Shown piece by piece: positions 1 to 7,286 of a DNA stretch of 20,545 bases. Each line of letters opens with the position of its first letter. Position 1 is the stretch's first letter. This DNA is from Armatimonadetes bacterium RBG_19FT_COMBO_69_19. GTDB taxonomy: Bacteria; Sysuimicrobiota; Sysuimicrobiia; Sysuimicrobiales; Kaftiobacteriaceae. The position numbers and the translations under genes are program-made. The stretch is from positions 1-20,545 of the forward strand of contig MENB01000101.1 of NCBI GenBank assembly GCA_001768125.1. Reading direction: 5' to 3'. A model generated the notes under the pieces. The model was not told where the DNA came from and made no database searches. It saw nothing but the letters and a program-made list of their open reading frames with translations.

Positions 1-1
1 G

Positions 2-964
2 CACATCACCCCGCGCCGGGCGGACGCGATGATCTTCAACACCGCGCCGCTCATCGTCGCCGTGGCCGGGTTGCTGGACTGGGTGGTCATCCCCTTCGGG
101 ACCGCCTTCGGCCGCGTCCTGGTCGTGCGCGACATCAACATCGGCATCGTGTACTTCTCGGCGATGGCCTCACTCACGGTGATTGGCATCCTGGCCGCGG
201 GCTGGAGCAGCAACAACAAGTACGCCCTGCTGGGCGGGCTGCGCGCCGCCTCGCAGATGATCAGCTATGAGATCCCCCTGGCCCTCGCCCTGCTGTGGGT
301 GGCGATGCTGGCGGGGACGCTCTCCACGGTCGGCATCATCGAGGCGCAGCGGGGCGGCTGGTTCCTGTTCAAGGTCCCGCCCTTCGGCCTGATCGCCGCG
401 CTGGTCTTCCTCATCGCGGCCACGGCCGAAGTGAACCGTGTGCCCTTCGACCTGCCGGAGGCGGAGTCCGAGCTCGTCGCCGGCTACTTCGCCGAGTACA
501 CCGGGATGCGCTTCGCGCTCTTCCAGCTGGGGGAGTACGCCGAGATGTTCGCGATGGCGGCGGTGGCCTCGATCCTGTTCCTCGGCGGGTGGCTCGAGCC
601 CACCATGCCGCAGTGGGTGTGGGCGCTGCTCGGCCTGGGCGCGCTGGCCCTGGCCGCCTTCATCCGCTTCTCCGCGCTGCGCGAAGTGCTGCTGGTCCGG
701 CCGATCCTGGCCCTGGCCGCGCTTGCGGCGGTGCTCTGCGGGCTGATGGTCGTCGGCATCGGGCTCGGACGTACACCGGTGCTGCCTTCGATGCTCTGGT
801 TCTTCGTGAAGATGTTCGGCCTGGTCTTCTTCCTGATGTGGATGCGCTGGACATACCCGCGCCTGCGGCTCGACCAGCTCCTGAACCTGTCCTGGAAGGT
901 GCTGCTGCCGGTGGGGCTGCTGAACCTGCTCATCACCGGATTCCTCCTCACGGTGGCGCGCTGA
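2..964 (+). CDS. nuoH: NADH-quinone oxidoreductase subunit H (5'-partial)
   Basis: This is the membrane subunit of respiratory complex I that forms the quinone-binding chamber with NuoB and NuoD. The reading frame is open from base 2 and codes HITPRRADA before the first ATG at 29. That matches the family stretch just before a transmembrane helix, so the start lies upstream of the window and the ATG at 29 is internal; roughly 70 N-terminal residues are probably missing. Counting from that ATG, GWSSNNKYALLG (about 58-69) and AEVNRVPFDLPEAESE (about 133-148), followed by LVAGYFAEYTGM, are family signatures, including the acidic quinone-side loop. Between GGW (186-188) and WFFVK (257-261) lie about 68 mostly hydrophobic residues, against about ten in E. 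coli NuoH as I recall it, which suggests two extra helices. The stop TGA is 3 bases before nuoJ; no nuoI lies between them. Confidence 0.96.
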   Translation, partial: HITPRRADAMIFNTAPLIVAVAGLLDWVVIPFGTAFGRVLVVRDINIGIVYFSAMASLTVIGILAAGWSSNNKYALLGGLRAASQMISYEIPLALALLWVAMLAGTLSTVGIIEAQRGGWFLFKVPPFGLIAALVFLIAATAEVNRVPFDLPEAESELVAGYFAEYTGMRFALFQLGEYAEMFAMAAVASILFLGGWLEPTMPQWVWALLGLGALALAAFIRFSALREVLLVRPILALAALAAVLCGLMVVGIGLGRTPVLPSMLWFFVKMFGLVFFLMWMRWTYPRLRLDQLLNLSWKVLLPVGLLNLLITGFLLTVAR

Positions 965-967
965 CCC

Positions 968-1459
968 ATGGGCGAGCTCGCGGTGTTCATCATCCTCTCC
1001 GCGGTGATCCTCATCCCGGGCGTGATCGTGGTGACCAGCGGGAACATCGTGCGCAGCGCCCTGTCGCTCGTGCCCACGTTCCTCGGCGTGACCGGCTTCT
1101 ACATCATGCTGCAGGCCGAGTTCGTGGCCGGCATCCAGGTCCTGATCTACGCCGGGGCGATCACGGTGCTGATCCTCTTCGTGATCATGCTCACCGAAGG
1201 CGGCTCCGGGGTGGAGGTGCGCCAGATGAACGAGCAGGTGCCGCTCGGCGCCACCGCGGCGCTGTGGCTGGCCTTCCTCATGCTGCTCGTCTTCCTCCGC
1301 ACGCCGTGGAGCCTGTCCCCCGGCCGCCCGCCGGCGTACAGCGCCCCGGCCATCGGCAGCGCCTTCCTCACCAACTACGCCCTGATCTTCGAGGTGACCA
1401 GCCTGGTGCTGCTCGTGGCGTTGATCGGGGCGATCGTGATCGCGAGGCGAGAGGAATGA
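968..1459 (+). CDS. nuoJ: NADH-quinone oxidoreductase subunit J
   Basis: This is a membrane subunit of complex I in the linkage between the quinone site and the antiporter-like subunits. The 163-residue product has five hydrophobic segments. The third contains VLIYAGAITVLILFVIM, the family's most conserved helix, whose pi-bulge takes part in coupling. The last segment (FEVTSLVLLVALIGAIV) is followed by the typical RRE end. The ATG lies 3 bases after the nuoH stop. The TGA stop overlaps the nuoK start as ATGA, indicating coupled translation. The length is usual for the family. It directly follows nuoH, whereas most nuo operons place nuoI between them. Confidence 0.96.
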   Translation: MGELAVFIILSAVILIPGVIVVTSGNIVRSALSLVPTFLGVTGFYIMLQAEFVAGIQVLIYAGAITVLILFVIMLTEGGSGVEVRQMNEQVPLGATAALWLAFLMLLVFLRTPWSLSPGRPPAYSAPAIGSAFLTNYALIFEVTSLVLLVALIGAIVIARREE

Positions 1460-1767
1460 CCGTCGGGCTCACGCACTACCTGGTCGTCAGCACGCTGCTC
1501 TTCTGCCTGGGGCTGTACGGTGTCCTCACCCGGCGGAACGCCGTGGCCATCCTCATGGGCATCGAGCTCATGCTGAACGCGGGGAACATCAACCTCGTCG
1601 CGTTCAACCGCTACGTCGCCCCCGGCGCGGTGGCCGGCCACGTCTTCGCCCTCGTCGTGATCACCCTGGCCGCGTGCGAAGCGGCGATCGGGCTGGCCCT
1701 GGTCATGGCCGCCTACCGCAGCCTCGAGACCATCCACGTCGATGAGATCAACGTGATGAAGTGGTGA
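1456..1767 (+). CDS. nuoK: NADH-quinone oxidoreductase subunit K
   Basis: This is a small three-helix membrane subunit of complex I, related to MrpC, that carries protons along the central hydrophilic axis. The product is 103 residues, the normal length. The two family glutamates inside membrane helices are present: E37 in MGIELMLNAGNINLVAF and E75 in AACEAAIGLAL. The ATG at 1456 overlaps the nuoJ stop by 4 bases (ATGA) and gives the canonical N terminus. A longer same-frame open stretch upstream is only a shadow of nuoH and nuoJ. The stop codon overlaps the likely GTG start of nuoL. Confidence 0.96.
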   Translation: MTVGLTHYLVVSTLLFCLGLYGVLTRRNAVAILMGIELMLNAGNINLVAFNRYVAPGAVAGHVFALVVITLAACEAAIGLALVMAAYRSLETIHVDEINVMKW

Positions 1768-3692
1768 GCATGCTGGCCGTTGCCTGGATCATCCCGGTCC
1801 TGCCCTTCCTCGCGTTCTGGCTGATCATCTTCTTCGGCCGGCGGCTGCCGGGGGAGGGGGCCTACGTCGCGATCGGGGCGATGGGGATCGACGCCCTGCT
1901 GTCGATCGCCATCCTGGCCCAGGCCGTGGGCGGCGCCACCTACCAGGCGAACATGGTCTGGGCGGTGCTCGGGGACCGGGCGCTCGAGATCGGCTACCAG
2001 ATCGATCCGCTCACGGCGGTGATGCTGATCGTCGTCACGGTCGTCGGGTCGCTGATCTTCATCTACTCCATCGGGTACATGCACGGCGATCCGCGCTACC
2101 CGCGGTTCTTCGCCTACATGTCGCTGTTCGCGGCGTCGATGCTCACGCTCGTGCTCGCGAACAACCTCCTCCTGCTCTACGTCGGGTGGGAGGGCGTAGG
2201 GTTGTGCTCCTACCTGCTCATCGGGTTCTGGTTCGAACGGCCGTCGGCGGCCCGCGCGGCGATCAAGGCCTTCGTCACGACCCGCATCGGCGACACCTTC
2301 ATGTTCATCGGCATCCTGCTCATCTTCTTCACGGTCGGCACGCTGCAGTTCGACCAGATCTTCGAGGCGGTGGAGGCGGGTCATCTCGCCGGCGTCACCC
2401 TGACCCTCGCCGCGCTGCTGCTGTTCGGCGGCGCGGTCGGCAAATCGGCCCAGGTCCCCCTGCACGTCTGGCTGCCGGATGCGATGGAGGGGCCCACGCC
2501 GGTCTCCGCCCTGATCCACGCCGCGACGATGGTGGCCGCGGGCGTGTACCTCGTGGCGCGGACGTACCTGCTGTTCTTCGGCAGCCCCGATCACGGCGCG
2601 CTCACCGTGGTGGCCTGGATCGGCGGGATCACCGCGCTGATGGCGGCCACGATCGGCATCGTGCAGGACGACATCAAGCGGGTCATGGCGTACTCCACGA
2701 TCAGCCAGCTCGGCTACATGATGATGGGCCTCGGCGTGCTGGGGTTCACCGCGGGCGTCTTCCATCTCATGACCCACGCCTTCTTCAAGGCGCTGCTGTT
2801 CCTGGCCGCGGGCTCCGTGATCCACGCCATGCACACCAACGACATGAAGGAGATGGGCGGGCTCGGCCGGGTCATGCCCTGGACCTACGGGACGATGCTC
2901 GTCGGGGCGCTGGCCCTGTCCGGGGTCCCGCCGTTCGCGGGGTTCTGGAGCAAGGACGAGATCCTGCTCGAGGCCTTCCACCACAACCCGCCGCTGTTCT
3001 GGGTGGGGTTGGTCGGGGCGTTCATCACCGCATTCTATGTGTTCCGGATGATCTTCCTGACCTTCAGCGGCCCGCTGCGCAGCCACCACGCGCACCCGCA
3101 CGAGTCGCCGGCGGTCATGACCGTGCCGCTCGTGGCGCTGGCCGTCTTCTCGGGGCTGATCGGATTCGTGGGCGCGCCGTGGTGGGGCAATCCTTTCCAC
3201 CACTTCGTCGAGTTCGAGGCGGCGGAGAGCGTCCCGTTCGACCTGAACCTGGCCCTGCTCAGTACCGCGGTGGCGCTCGCCGGCATCTTCACCGCGGCCG
3301 TCGTGTACTACTGGAAGTGGCTTTCCTCCGCGTCGCTCCGCCGCGCCGCGCGGCCGCTGTATGCGCTGCTCGTGCACAAGTATTACTGGGATGAGCTGTA
3401 CGCGTTCGCCGTCGTCACGCCGACGCTGTGGATCGCGCGCAGGCTGCGCGTGTTCGATCTGTACGTCATCGACGGCGCGGTGAACGCGGTGGGGATCGTC
3501 TTCGTCTGGCTGGCCCGTCTGTACCGGCTGTTCGACCTGTACGTCGTGGACGGCCTCGTCAACCTCATCGGCTGGGTGACCGGCAAGGTGGGCGGGGTCC
3601 TGCGCTACGTGCAGACGGGGAGCCCGCAGAACTACCTGCTCGTCATCGCGTTCGGCGTCATCGTCCTCGTGATTGGAGGGATTCTCCGATAA
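1764..3692 (+). CDS. nuoL: NADH-quinone oxidoreductase subunit L
   Basis: This is the distal antiporter-like proton-pumping subunit of complex I, with the long lateral helix along the membrane arm. The product is about 642 residues. It contains YVGWEGVGLCSYLLIGFW (key glutamate at about 143), AVGKSAQVPLHVWLPDAM with the conserved lysine, and ALIHAATMVAAGVYL, all in family order. The C terminus has the lateral-helix and anchor region ending in YVQTGSPQNYLL. I chose GTG 1764 because it makes a GTGA overlap with the nuoK stop; ATG 1770 or GTG 1761 are alternatives differing by one to two codons. Near the C terminus a 26-residue unit occurs twice in tandem (residues about 556-607), which is odd for the family and accounts for the slightly long protein. 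The TAA stop shares one base with the nuoM ATG. Confidence 0.96.
   Translation: MSMLAVAWIIPVLPFLAFWLIIFFGRRLPGEGAYVAIGAMGIDALLSIAILAQAVGGATYQANMVWAVLGDRALEIGYQIDPLTAVMLIVVTVVGSLIFIYSIGYMHGDPRYPRFFAYMSLFAASMLTLVLANNLLLLYVGWEGVGLCSYLLIGFWFERPSAARAAIKAFVTTRIGDTFMFIGILLIFFTVGTLQFDQIFEAVEAGHLAGVTLTLAALLLFGGAVGKSAQVPLHVWLPDAMEGPTPVSALIHAATMVAAGVYLVARTYLLFFGSPDHGALTVVAWIGGITALMAATIGIVQDDIKRVMAYSTISQLGYMMMGLGVLGFTAGVFHLMTHAFFKALLFLAAGSVIHAMHTNDMKEMGGLGRVMPWTYGTMLVGALALSGVPPFAGFWSKDEILLEAFHHNPPLFWVGLVGAFITAFYVFRMIFLTFSGPLRSHHAHPHESPAVMTVPLVALAVFSGLIGFVGAPWWGNPFHHFVEFEAAESVPFDLNLALLSTAVALAGIFTAAVVYYWKWLSSASLRRAARPLYALLVHKYYWDELYAFAVVTPTLWIARRLRVFDLYVIDGAVNAVGIVFVWLARLYRLFDLYVVDGLVNLIGWVTGKVGGVLRYVQTGSPQNYLLVIAFGVIVLVIGGILR
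3429..3584 (+). repeat. Tandem 78-bp (26-residue) duplication inside nuoL
   Basis: Two in-frame units, 3429-3506 and 3507-3584, encode similar 26-residue segments. Each starts with W-x-A-R-x-x-R-x and continues FDLYV-x-DG-x-VN-x-x-G-x-V. By eye 15 of 26 residues are identical (FDLYVIDG against FDLYVVDG). NuoL proteins usually have one such segment between the lateral helix and the LQTG/VQTG-QNY anchor motif. This looks like an old tandem duplication with diverged codons, so it is not an assembly artefact of exact repeats. Confidence 0.85.
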
Positions 3693-5185
3693 TGCTGAGT
3701 CTCATCACGTTCCTGCCGCTGGCCGGGGGCCTCCTCATCCTGCTGCTCCCGAAGACGAACCACGCGCTGATGAAAAACGTGGCGCTGCTGGCCTCCGCGG
3801 CCTCGTTCCTCCTCAGCCTGGTGCTGATCGGGATGTACCAGATCGGCGGCGGGATGCAGTTCCAGGAGGTCTACCGCTGGATCCCCGGGATCGCCATCAA
3901 CTACCACCTCGGGGTGGACGGGCTGAGCCTGCCGCTGCTCGTGCTGACCACGCTCCTCAGCCTGCTCTCCGTGGTGTACTCCTGGCGGATCGACCATCGC
4001 CTGAAGGAATACCTGTTCCTGTTCCTGCTGCTCGAAACCGGGATGCTCGGCGTCTTCGTCGCCCTGGACTTCTTCCTCTTCTACATATTCTGGGAAATCA
4101 CGCTGGTCCCGATGTTCTTCCTCATCGCGATCTGGGGCGGTCCGCGCAAGGAGTACGCGGCGATCAAGTTCTTCCTCTATACGCTGGTCGGCTCGCTGGC
4201 GATGCTGCTGGCCATCCTGCTGCTGTACTTCCACAGCGACCCGCGGACGTTCGGGATGCTCGACCTCATCCGGCAGCAGCCGCTGGCCGGCACGCCCCTG
4301 CTCGCGGCGCTGGCCTTCTGGGGGTTCTTCCTCAGCTTCGCCATCAAGGTGCCGATGTGGCCGTTCCACACCTGGCTCCCGGACGCGCACGTCGAGGCAC
4401 CGACCGCGGGCTCGGTCATCCTGGCCGGTATCCTGCTGAAGATGGGCACCTACGGCTTCGTCCGCGTCAGCCTGCCGATGCTGCCCGAGGCGTTCAAGCA
4501 GTATGCCGTGATCGTCGCCGTGCTCGCCCTGCTCGGCATCGTCTACGGCGCGCTCGTGGCGATGGCCCAGACCGATCTGAAGAAGCTCGTCGCCTACAGC
4601 TCCGTGAACCACATGGGGTTCGTCATGCTCGGCATCGCCGCGGCGGCCGCGGCGGCGGGGGACGCAAGCAAGGCGCAGGCCGCGGCCACGGCGCTCAACG
4701 GCGCGGTCTTCGAGATGGTCGCCCACGGCATCATCACCGGGGCCCTATTCCTCATCGTCGGCGTCCTCTACGACTACCGGGCGCACACCCGGGGGGTGGA
4801 CGAGTTCGGCGGGCTGGGGGTGCGCCTGCCCGTCTATACCGGGATCAGCACGATGGCGATGCTGGCCTCGCTCGGTCTGCCCGGGTTGATGGGATTCGTC
4901 GCGGAGTTCCTCATCTTCGTGGGCAGCTTCGGGATCTTCCCGTACTTCACCGCGGTGGCCCTGACGGGCCTCGTCTTCAACGCGGCGATGTTCCTGTGGA
5001 CGATCCAGCGCATCTTCCTCGGCCCGCTGAACGAGCGGTGGGCGCACCTGCCCGACATGGACGGCCGGGAGAAGTTGTCGCTCGTGCCGCTGGCCGTCCT
5101 CATGCTGATCTTCGGGGTCTACCCGCGGCCGCTGTTGGACGTGATCAATGCCGCGATGACGACGCTCGCCGGCGTGGTGCGCTGA
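3692..5185 (+). CDS. nuoM: NADH-quinone oxidoreductase subunit M
   Basis: This is the middle antiporter-like proton-pumping subunit of complex I. The product is 497 residues, close to the usual 490-510. Family landmarks are YIFWEITLVPMFFLIAIWGG with the helix-5 glutamate, SFAIKVPMWPFHTWLPDAH with the helix-7 lysine, and then VEAPTAGSVILAGILLKMGTYG. The ATG at 3692 overlaps the nuoL TAA by one base. A GGAGGG Shine-Dalgarno lies at 3675-3680, 11 bases upstream. A same-frame open stretch reaching back into nuoL is not coding. An alanine-rich low-complexity stretch (bases about 4638-4695) replaces a short loop between the VMLGI and GAVFEMVAHG motifs and looks about ten residues longer than in relatives I recall. 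Confidence 0.96.
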   Translation: MLSLITFLPLAGGLLILLLPKTNHALMKNVALLASAASFLLSLVLIGMYQIGGGMQFQEVYRWIPGIAINYHLGVDGLSLPLLVLTTLLSLLSVVYSWRIDHRLKEYLFLFLLLETGMLGVFVALDFFLFYIFWEITLVPMFFLIAIWGGPRKEYAAIKFFLYTLVGSLAMLLAILLLYFHSDPRTFGMLDLIRQQPLAGTPLLAALAFWGFFLSFAIKVPMWPFHTWLPDAHVEAPTAGSVILAGILLKMGTYGFVRVSLPMLPEAFKQYAVIVAVLALLGIVYGALVAMAQTDLKKLVAYSSVNHMGFVMLGIAAAAAAAGDASKAQAAATALNGAVFEMVAHGIITGALFLIVGVLYDYRAHTRGVDEFGGLGVRLPVYTGISTMAMLASLGLPGLMGFVAEFLIFVGSFGIFPYFTAVALTGLVFNAAMFLWTIQRIFLGPLNERWAHLPDMDGREKLSLVPLAVLMLIFGVYPRPLLDVINAAMTTLAGVVR

Positions 5186-5189
5186 GCCG

Positions 5190-6626
5190 ATGCTGCCGAC
5201 CGCGTCCGATCTCTGGTCGATCGGCCCGGAGCTGTGGTTGGCCGGGCTCGGCCTGCTCGTGCTCCTCGTCGACCTCTTCACCGCCCCGGGGCGCAAGGTG
5301 GCGGCCGGCGCGATCGCGGTGGGCGGCCTGCTGCTGACGCTGATCCCGGCCTCCGCGATGCTCGCCTGGGACCCGCGGACGGCGTTCTTCGGCTCCTACG
5401 CGGTGGACGGGTTCGCGGTGTTCTTCAAGATCCTCACCGTCATCGCCACCGCGCTCGTCATCCTGGCCGCGATGGACAGCCTGCGCTCGCGCTTCGAGGG
5501 CGAGTTCTACGCGCTGCTGGTGTTCACGGCCCTCGGGCTCGTGCTGATGGCGGGGAGCGCCGACCTCATCCTGCTGGCGCTCTCCATCGAGTTCGTCAGC
5601 CTGACGAGCTACGTGCTGGCGGGTTTCCTCAAGGCGAACCCGAAGAGCAACGAGGCCGGGATCAAGTACTTCCTCTTCGGCGCGGCGGCCTCGGCGGTGA
5701 TGTTCTTCGGCTTCTCCATCGTGTACGGGCTGGCCGGCAGCACGAACCTCTACGACATCGCCGTGCGCCTCCGCACCGCTCCGCAGCCCGCGCTCTACCT
5801 CAGCGTGGCGCTGATGCTGGCCGGGTTCGGCTTCAAGATCTCGATGGTGCCGTTCCACCAGTGGACGCCGGACGTCTACGAGGGCGCCCCGACGCCGGTG
5901 GCGGCCTTCCTCTCCGTGGCGTCGAAGGCGGCGGGCTTCGCTGCCCTGGTGCGTATGCTGCTTGTGGCGATCGACCCCGCCCGCGTGGACTGGGTGCTGC
6001 TGCTGTCGATCCTCGCCGCGGTGACGATGACCCTGGGGAATCTGCTCGCTCTGCCCCAGCGGAACATCAAGCGCATGCTCGCCTACTCCAGCATCAGCCA
6101 CGCCGGCTTCATCCTCATCGGCGTCGCGGCGTTCCGCGGGGACTTCGGGACGCCGGGACTGCTCATCTACCTGCTGGGGTACACCTTCACGCAGCTCGGC
6201 GCGTTCTTCGTCGCGGTGCTCGTCGGCGCGCAGCTGCGCTCCGACGACATCCCGGACTACGCGGGCCTCTCGCGCCGGGCCCCGGTCTCGGCGTTCTTGA
6301 TGGCGGTGTTCATGCTCTCACTCACGGGGCTCCCGCCGACCGCGGTCTTCATCGGGAAGTTCTACGTCCTCGGGGCGGCGATCGAGACCGGGCTGTTGTG
6401 GCTGGCCGTGGTCGGGATCATCAACAGCGTGATCTCTCTCTACTACTATGTCGGCGTGATCCGGGCGATGTACGTCATGCCGGCGACCAGCGAGACGCCC
6501 ATCCCCGAGCCGCCGGCGCTGCAGGTGGCGCTCGGCATCGCGGGGTTGGGCACCCTGATCATCGGCCTCTATCCGCAGCCCATCATCGACCTGGCCAAGA
6601 ACGCCACGTTGCTGCTCCGCCTGTAA
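5190..6626 (+). CDS. nuoN: NADH-quinone oxidoreductase subunit N
   Basis: This is the third antiporter-like subunit of complex I, the one nearest the NuoK-A-J-H core. The product is 478 residues with about 14 hydrophobic helices. Landmarks are LLALSIEFVSLTSYVLAGF, with the acidic residue of helix 5, and FGFKISMVPFHQWTPDVYEG, with the helix-7 lysine and the NuoN-specific TPDVYEGAP wording. These are followed by AFLSVASKAAGFAAL and MLAYSSISHAGFILIG. The ATG is 4 bases after the nuoM stop, so the gene is in the same transcript. It is the last complex I gene here; a DinB-like gene begins 3 bases after its TAA. Confidence 0.96.
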   Translation: MLPTASDLWSIGPELWLAGLGLLVLLVDLFTAPGRKVAAGAIAVGGLLLTLIPASAMLAWDPRTAFFGSYAVDGFAVFFKILTVIATALVILAAMDSLRSRFEGEFYALLVFTALGLVLMAGSADLILLALSIEFVSLTSYVLAGFLKANPKSNEAGIKYFLFGAAASAVMFFGFSIVYGLAGSTNLYDIAVRLRTAPQPALYLSVALMLAGFGFKISMVPFHQWTPDVYEGAPTPVAAFLSVASKAAGFAALVRMLLVAIDPARVDWVLLLSILAAVTMTLGNLLALPQRNIKRMLAYSSISHAGFILIGVAAFRGDFGTPGLLIYLLGYTFTQLGAFFVAVLVGAQLRSDDIPDYAGLSRRAPVSAFLMAVFMLSLTGLPPTAVFIGKFYVLGAAIETGLLWLAVVGIINSVISLYYYVGVIRAMYVMPATSETPIPEPPALQVALGIAGLGTLIIGLYPQPIIDLAKNATLLLRL

Positions 6627-6629
6627 CGC

Positions 6630-7148
6630 GTGGATCGGCTCCCCCTCGACTTCAGGACGGTGCTGCTTCACCATCTGGACTACACGTTTGAGAAGGAAGC
6701 CTGGCAGCCGTCATTGGCCATGGCGCTCGACGGCGTGACCCATGCCGAAGCCCTCTGGAAACCTGCGCCGCAACGGCATTCCATCTGGCAGATCGTGCGG
6801 CACGTCACCCACTGGAAACAGGCGACGCTGGATGCCTGGACGGGGGTGCGGCCGCTCTTCACGGTGGGGCAGGGTGAGACCGCGTACGTGAGCGAGCTGG
6901 AGCGGACCGACTGGGCGGAGGTTACGGGCGACGCGGCGGCATGGCAGGCGGACGTGCGGGCGCTGCACGCCGTCTCGGGAGAGATCCGCGGCCGCGCAGC
7001 GCAGCTGCGGGAGGCCGACTGCCTCCGGCCGTTCCCCGGGGAGGAGATGCCGCTGCTCCTCCGCGTGCTGCGGATGGCCACGCACGACATCTATCACGCC
7101 GGGCAGATCCAGTATCTCCGCGCCCTCTGGCGCGCCCGCACGACGTGA
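6630..7148 (+). CDS. DinB/YfiT-like four-helix putative metal-dependent protein
   Basis: This is a 172-residue soluble protein of the DinB-like superfamily, four-helix bundles that usually bind a divalent metal through three histidines. Some members are thiol (bacillithiol or mycothiol) dependent transferases; others have no known role. The likely ligands are visible: H58 in SIWQIVRHVTHWK, and H152 and H156 in THDIYHAGQIQYL near the C terminus. The start is GTG at 6630; the next in-frame ATG, at 6720, would remove helix 1, so GTG is preferred. The gene sits 3 bases after nuoN and therefore probably rides on the nuo transcript. It ends just before a new promoter. Nothing in the sequence gives a substrate; a link to respiration is only positional. 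Confidence 0.85.
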   Translation: MDRLPLDFRTVLLHHLDYTFEKEAWQPSLAMALDGVTHAEALWKPAPQRHSIWQIVRHVTHWKQATLDAWTGVRPLFTVGQGETAYVSELERTDWAEVTGDAAAWQADVRALHAVSGEIRGRAAQLREADCLRPFPGEEMPLLLRVLRMATHDIYHAGQIQYLRALWRARTT

Positions 7149-7168
7149 GGCGGCACAGGCGCCAGCCG

Positions 7169-7198
7169 TTGACGCTCTTTCCGTTCGTCTGTTATGAT
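7169..7198 (+). promoter_or_regulatory. Sigma70-type promoter of the V/A-ATPase operon
   Basis: A TTGACG -35 box (7169-7174) and a TATGAT -10 box (7193-7198) are separated by 18 bases; each box matches five of six consensus bases. The pair lies in the 138-base gap between the DinB-like gene and the first ATPase gene, in the only AT-richer part of that gap. Transcription would start near 7204-7207, giving a leader of about 80 bases before the ATG at 7287. Confidence 0.75.
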
Positions 7199-7213
7199 GG
7201 CCCCGGTCATTCC

Positions 7214-7250
7214 GGCCCAGGACTGCGGGGAGCCCCCGTGGTCCTGGGCC
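7214..7250 (+). promoter_or_regulatory. Long leader hairpin in the ATPase mRNA 5' UTR
   Basis: Bases 7214-7230 pair with 7234-7250: ten perfect outer pairs (GGCCCAGGAC with GTCCTGGGCC), two G-U wobbles, five inner G-C pairs, and a three-base loop. The two wobbles pair only in RNA made from the + strand, which fits a transcribed leader structure. No U-run follows, so it is not a standard intrinsic terminator. It lies downstream of the promoter at 7169-7198 and 36 bases before the first start codon. Its function is unknown: mRNA stabiliser, pause/attenuation element or protein-binding site are all possible. Confidence 0.7.
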
Positions 7251-7286
7251 CTCACGCGCTCAGAGAACCCGTAGCCAGGTGGAACG

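Noticed and set aside
1713..3377. Long minus-strand open frame (554 codons) opposite nuoL
   Set aside because: It lies wholly antisense to a clear nuoL, is rich in Arg, Asp, Glu, Gln and His as GC-rich antisense frames are, and shows no recognisable domain.
3673..5337. Plus-strand open frame of 554 codons overlapping nuoM
   Set aside because: A frame-shifted copy of nuoM with an Arg/Pro/Ala-rich product; nuoM in the other frame has all family motifs.
7214..7250. Intrinsic terminator of the nuo operon
   Set aside because: The stem is strong, but no U-run follows and it lies downstream of the next promoter; a leader element fits better, though a terminator role is not excluded.
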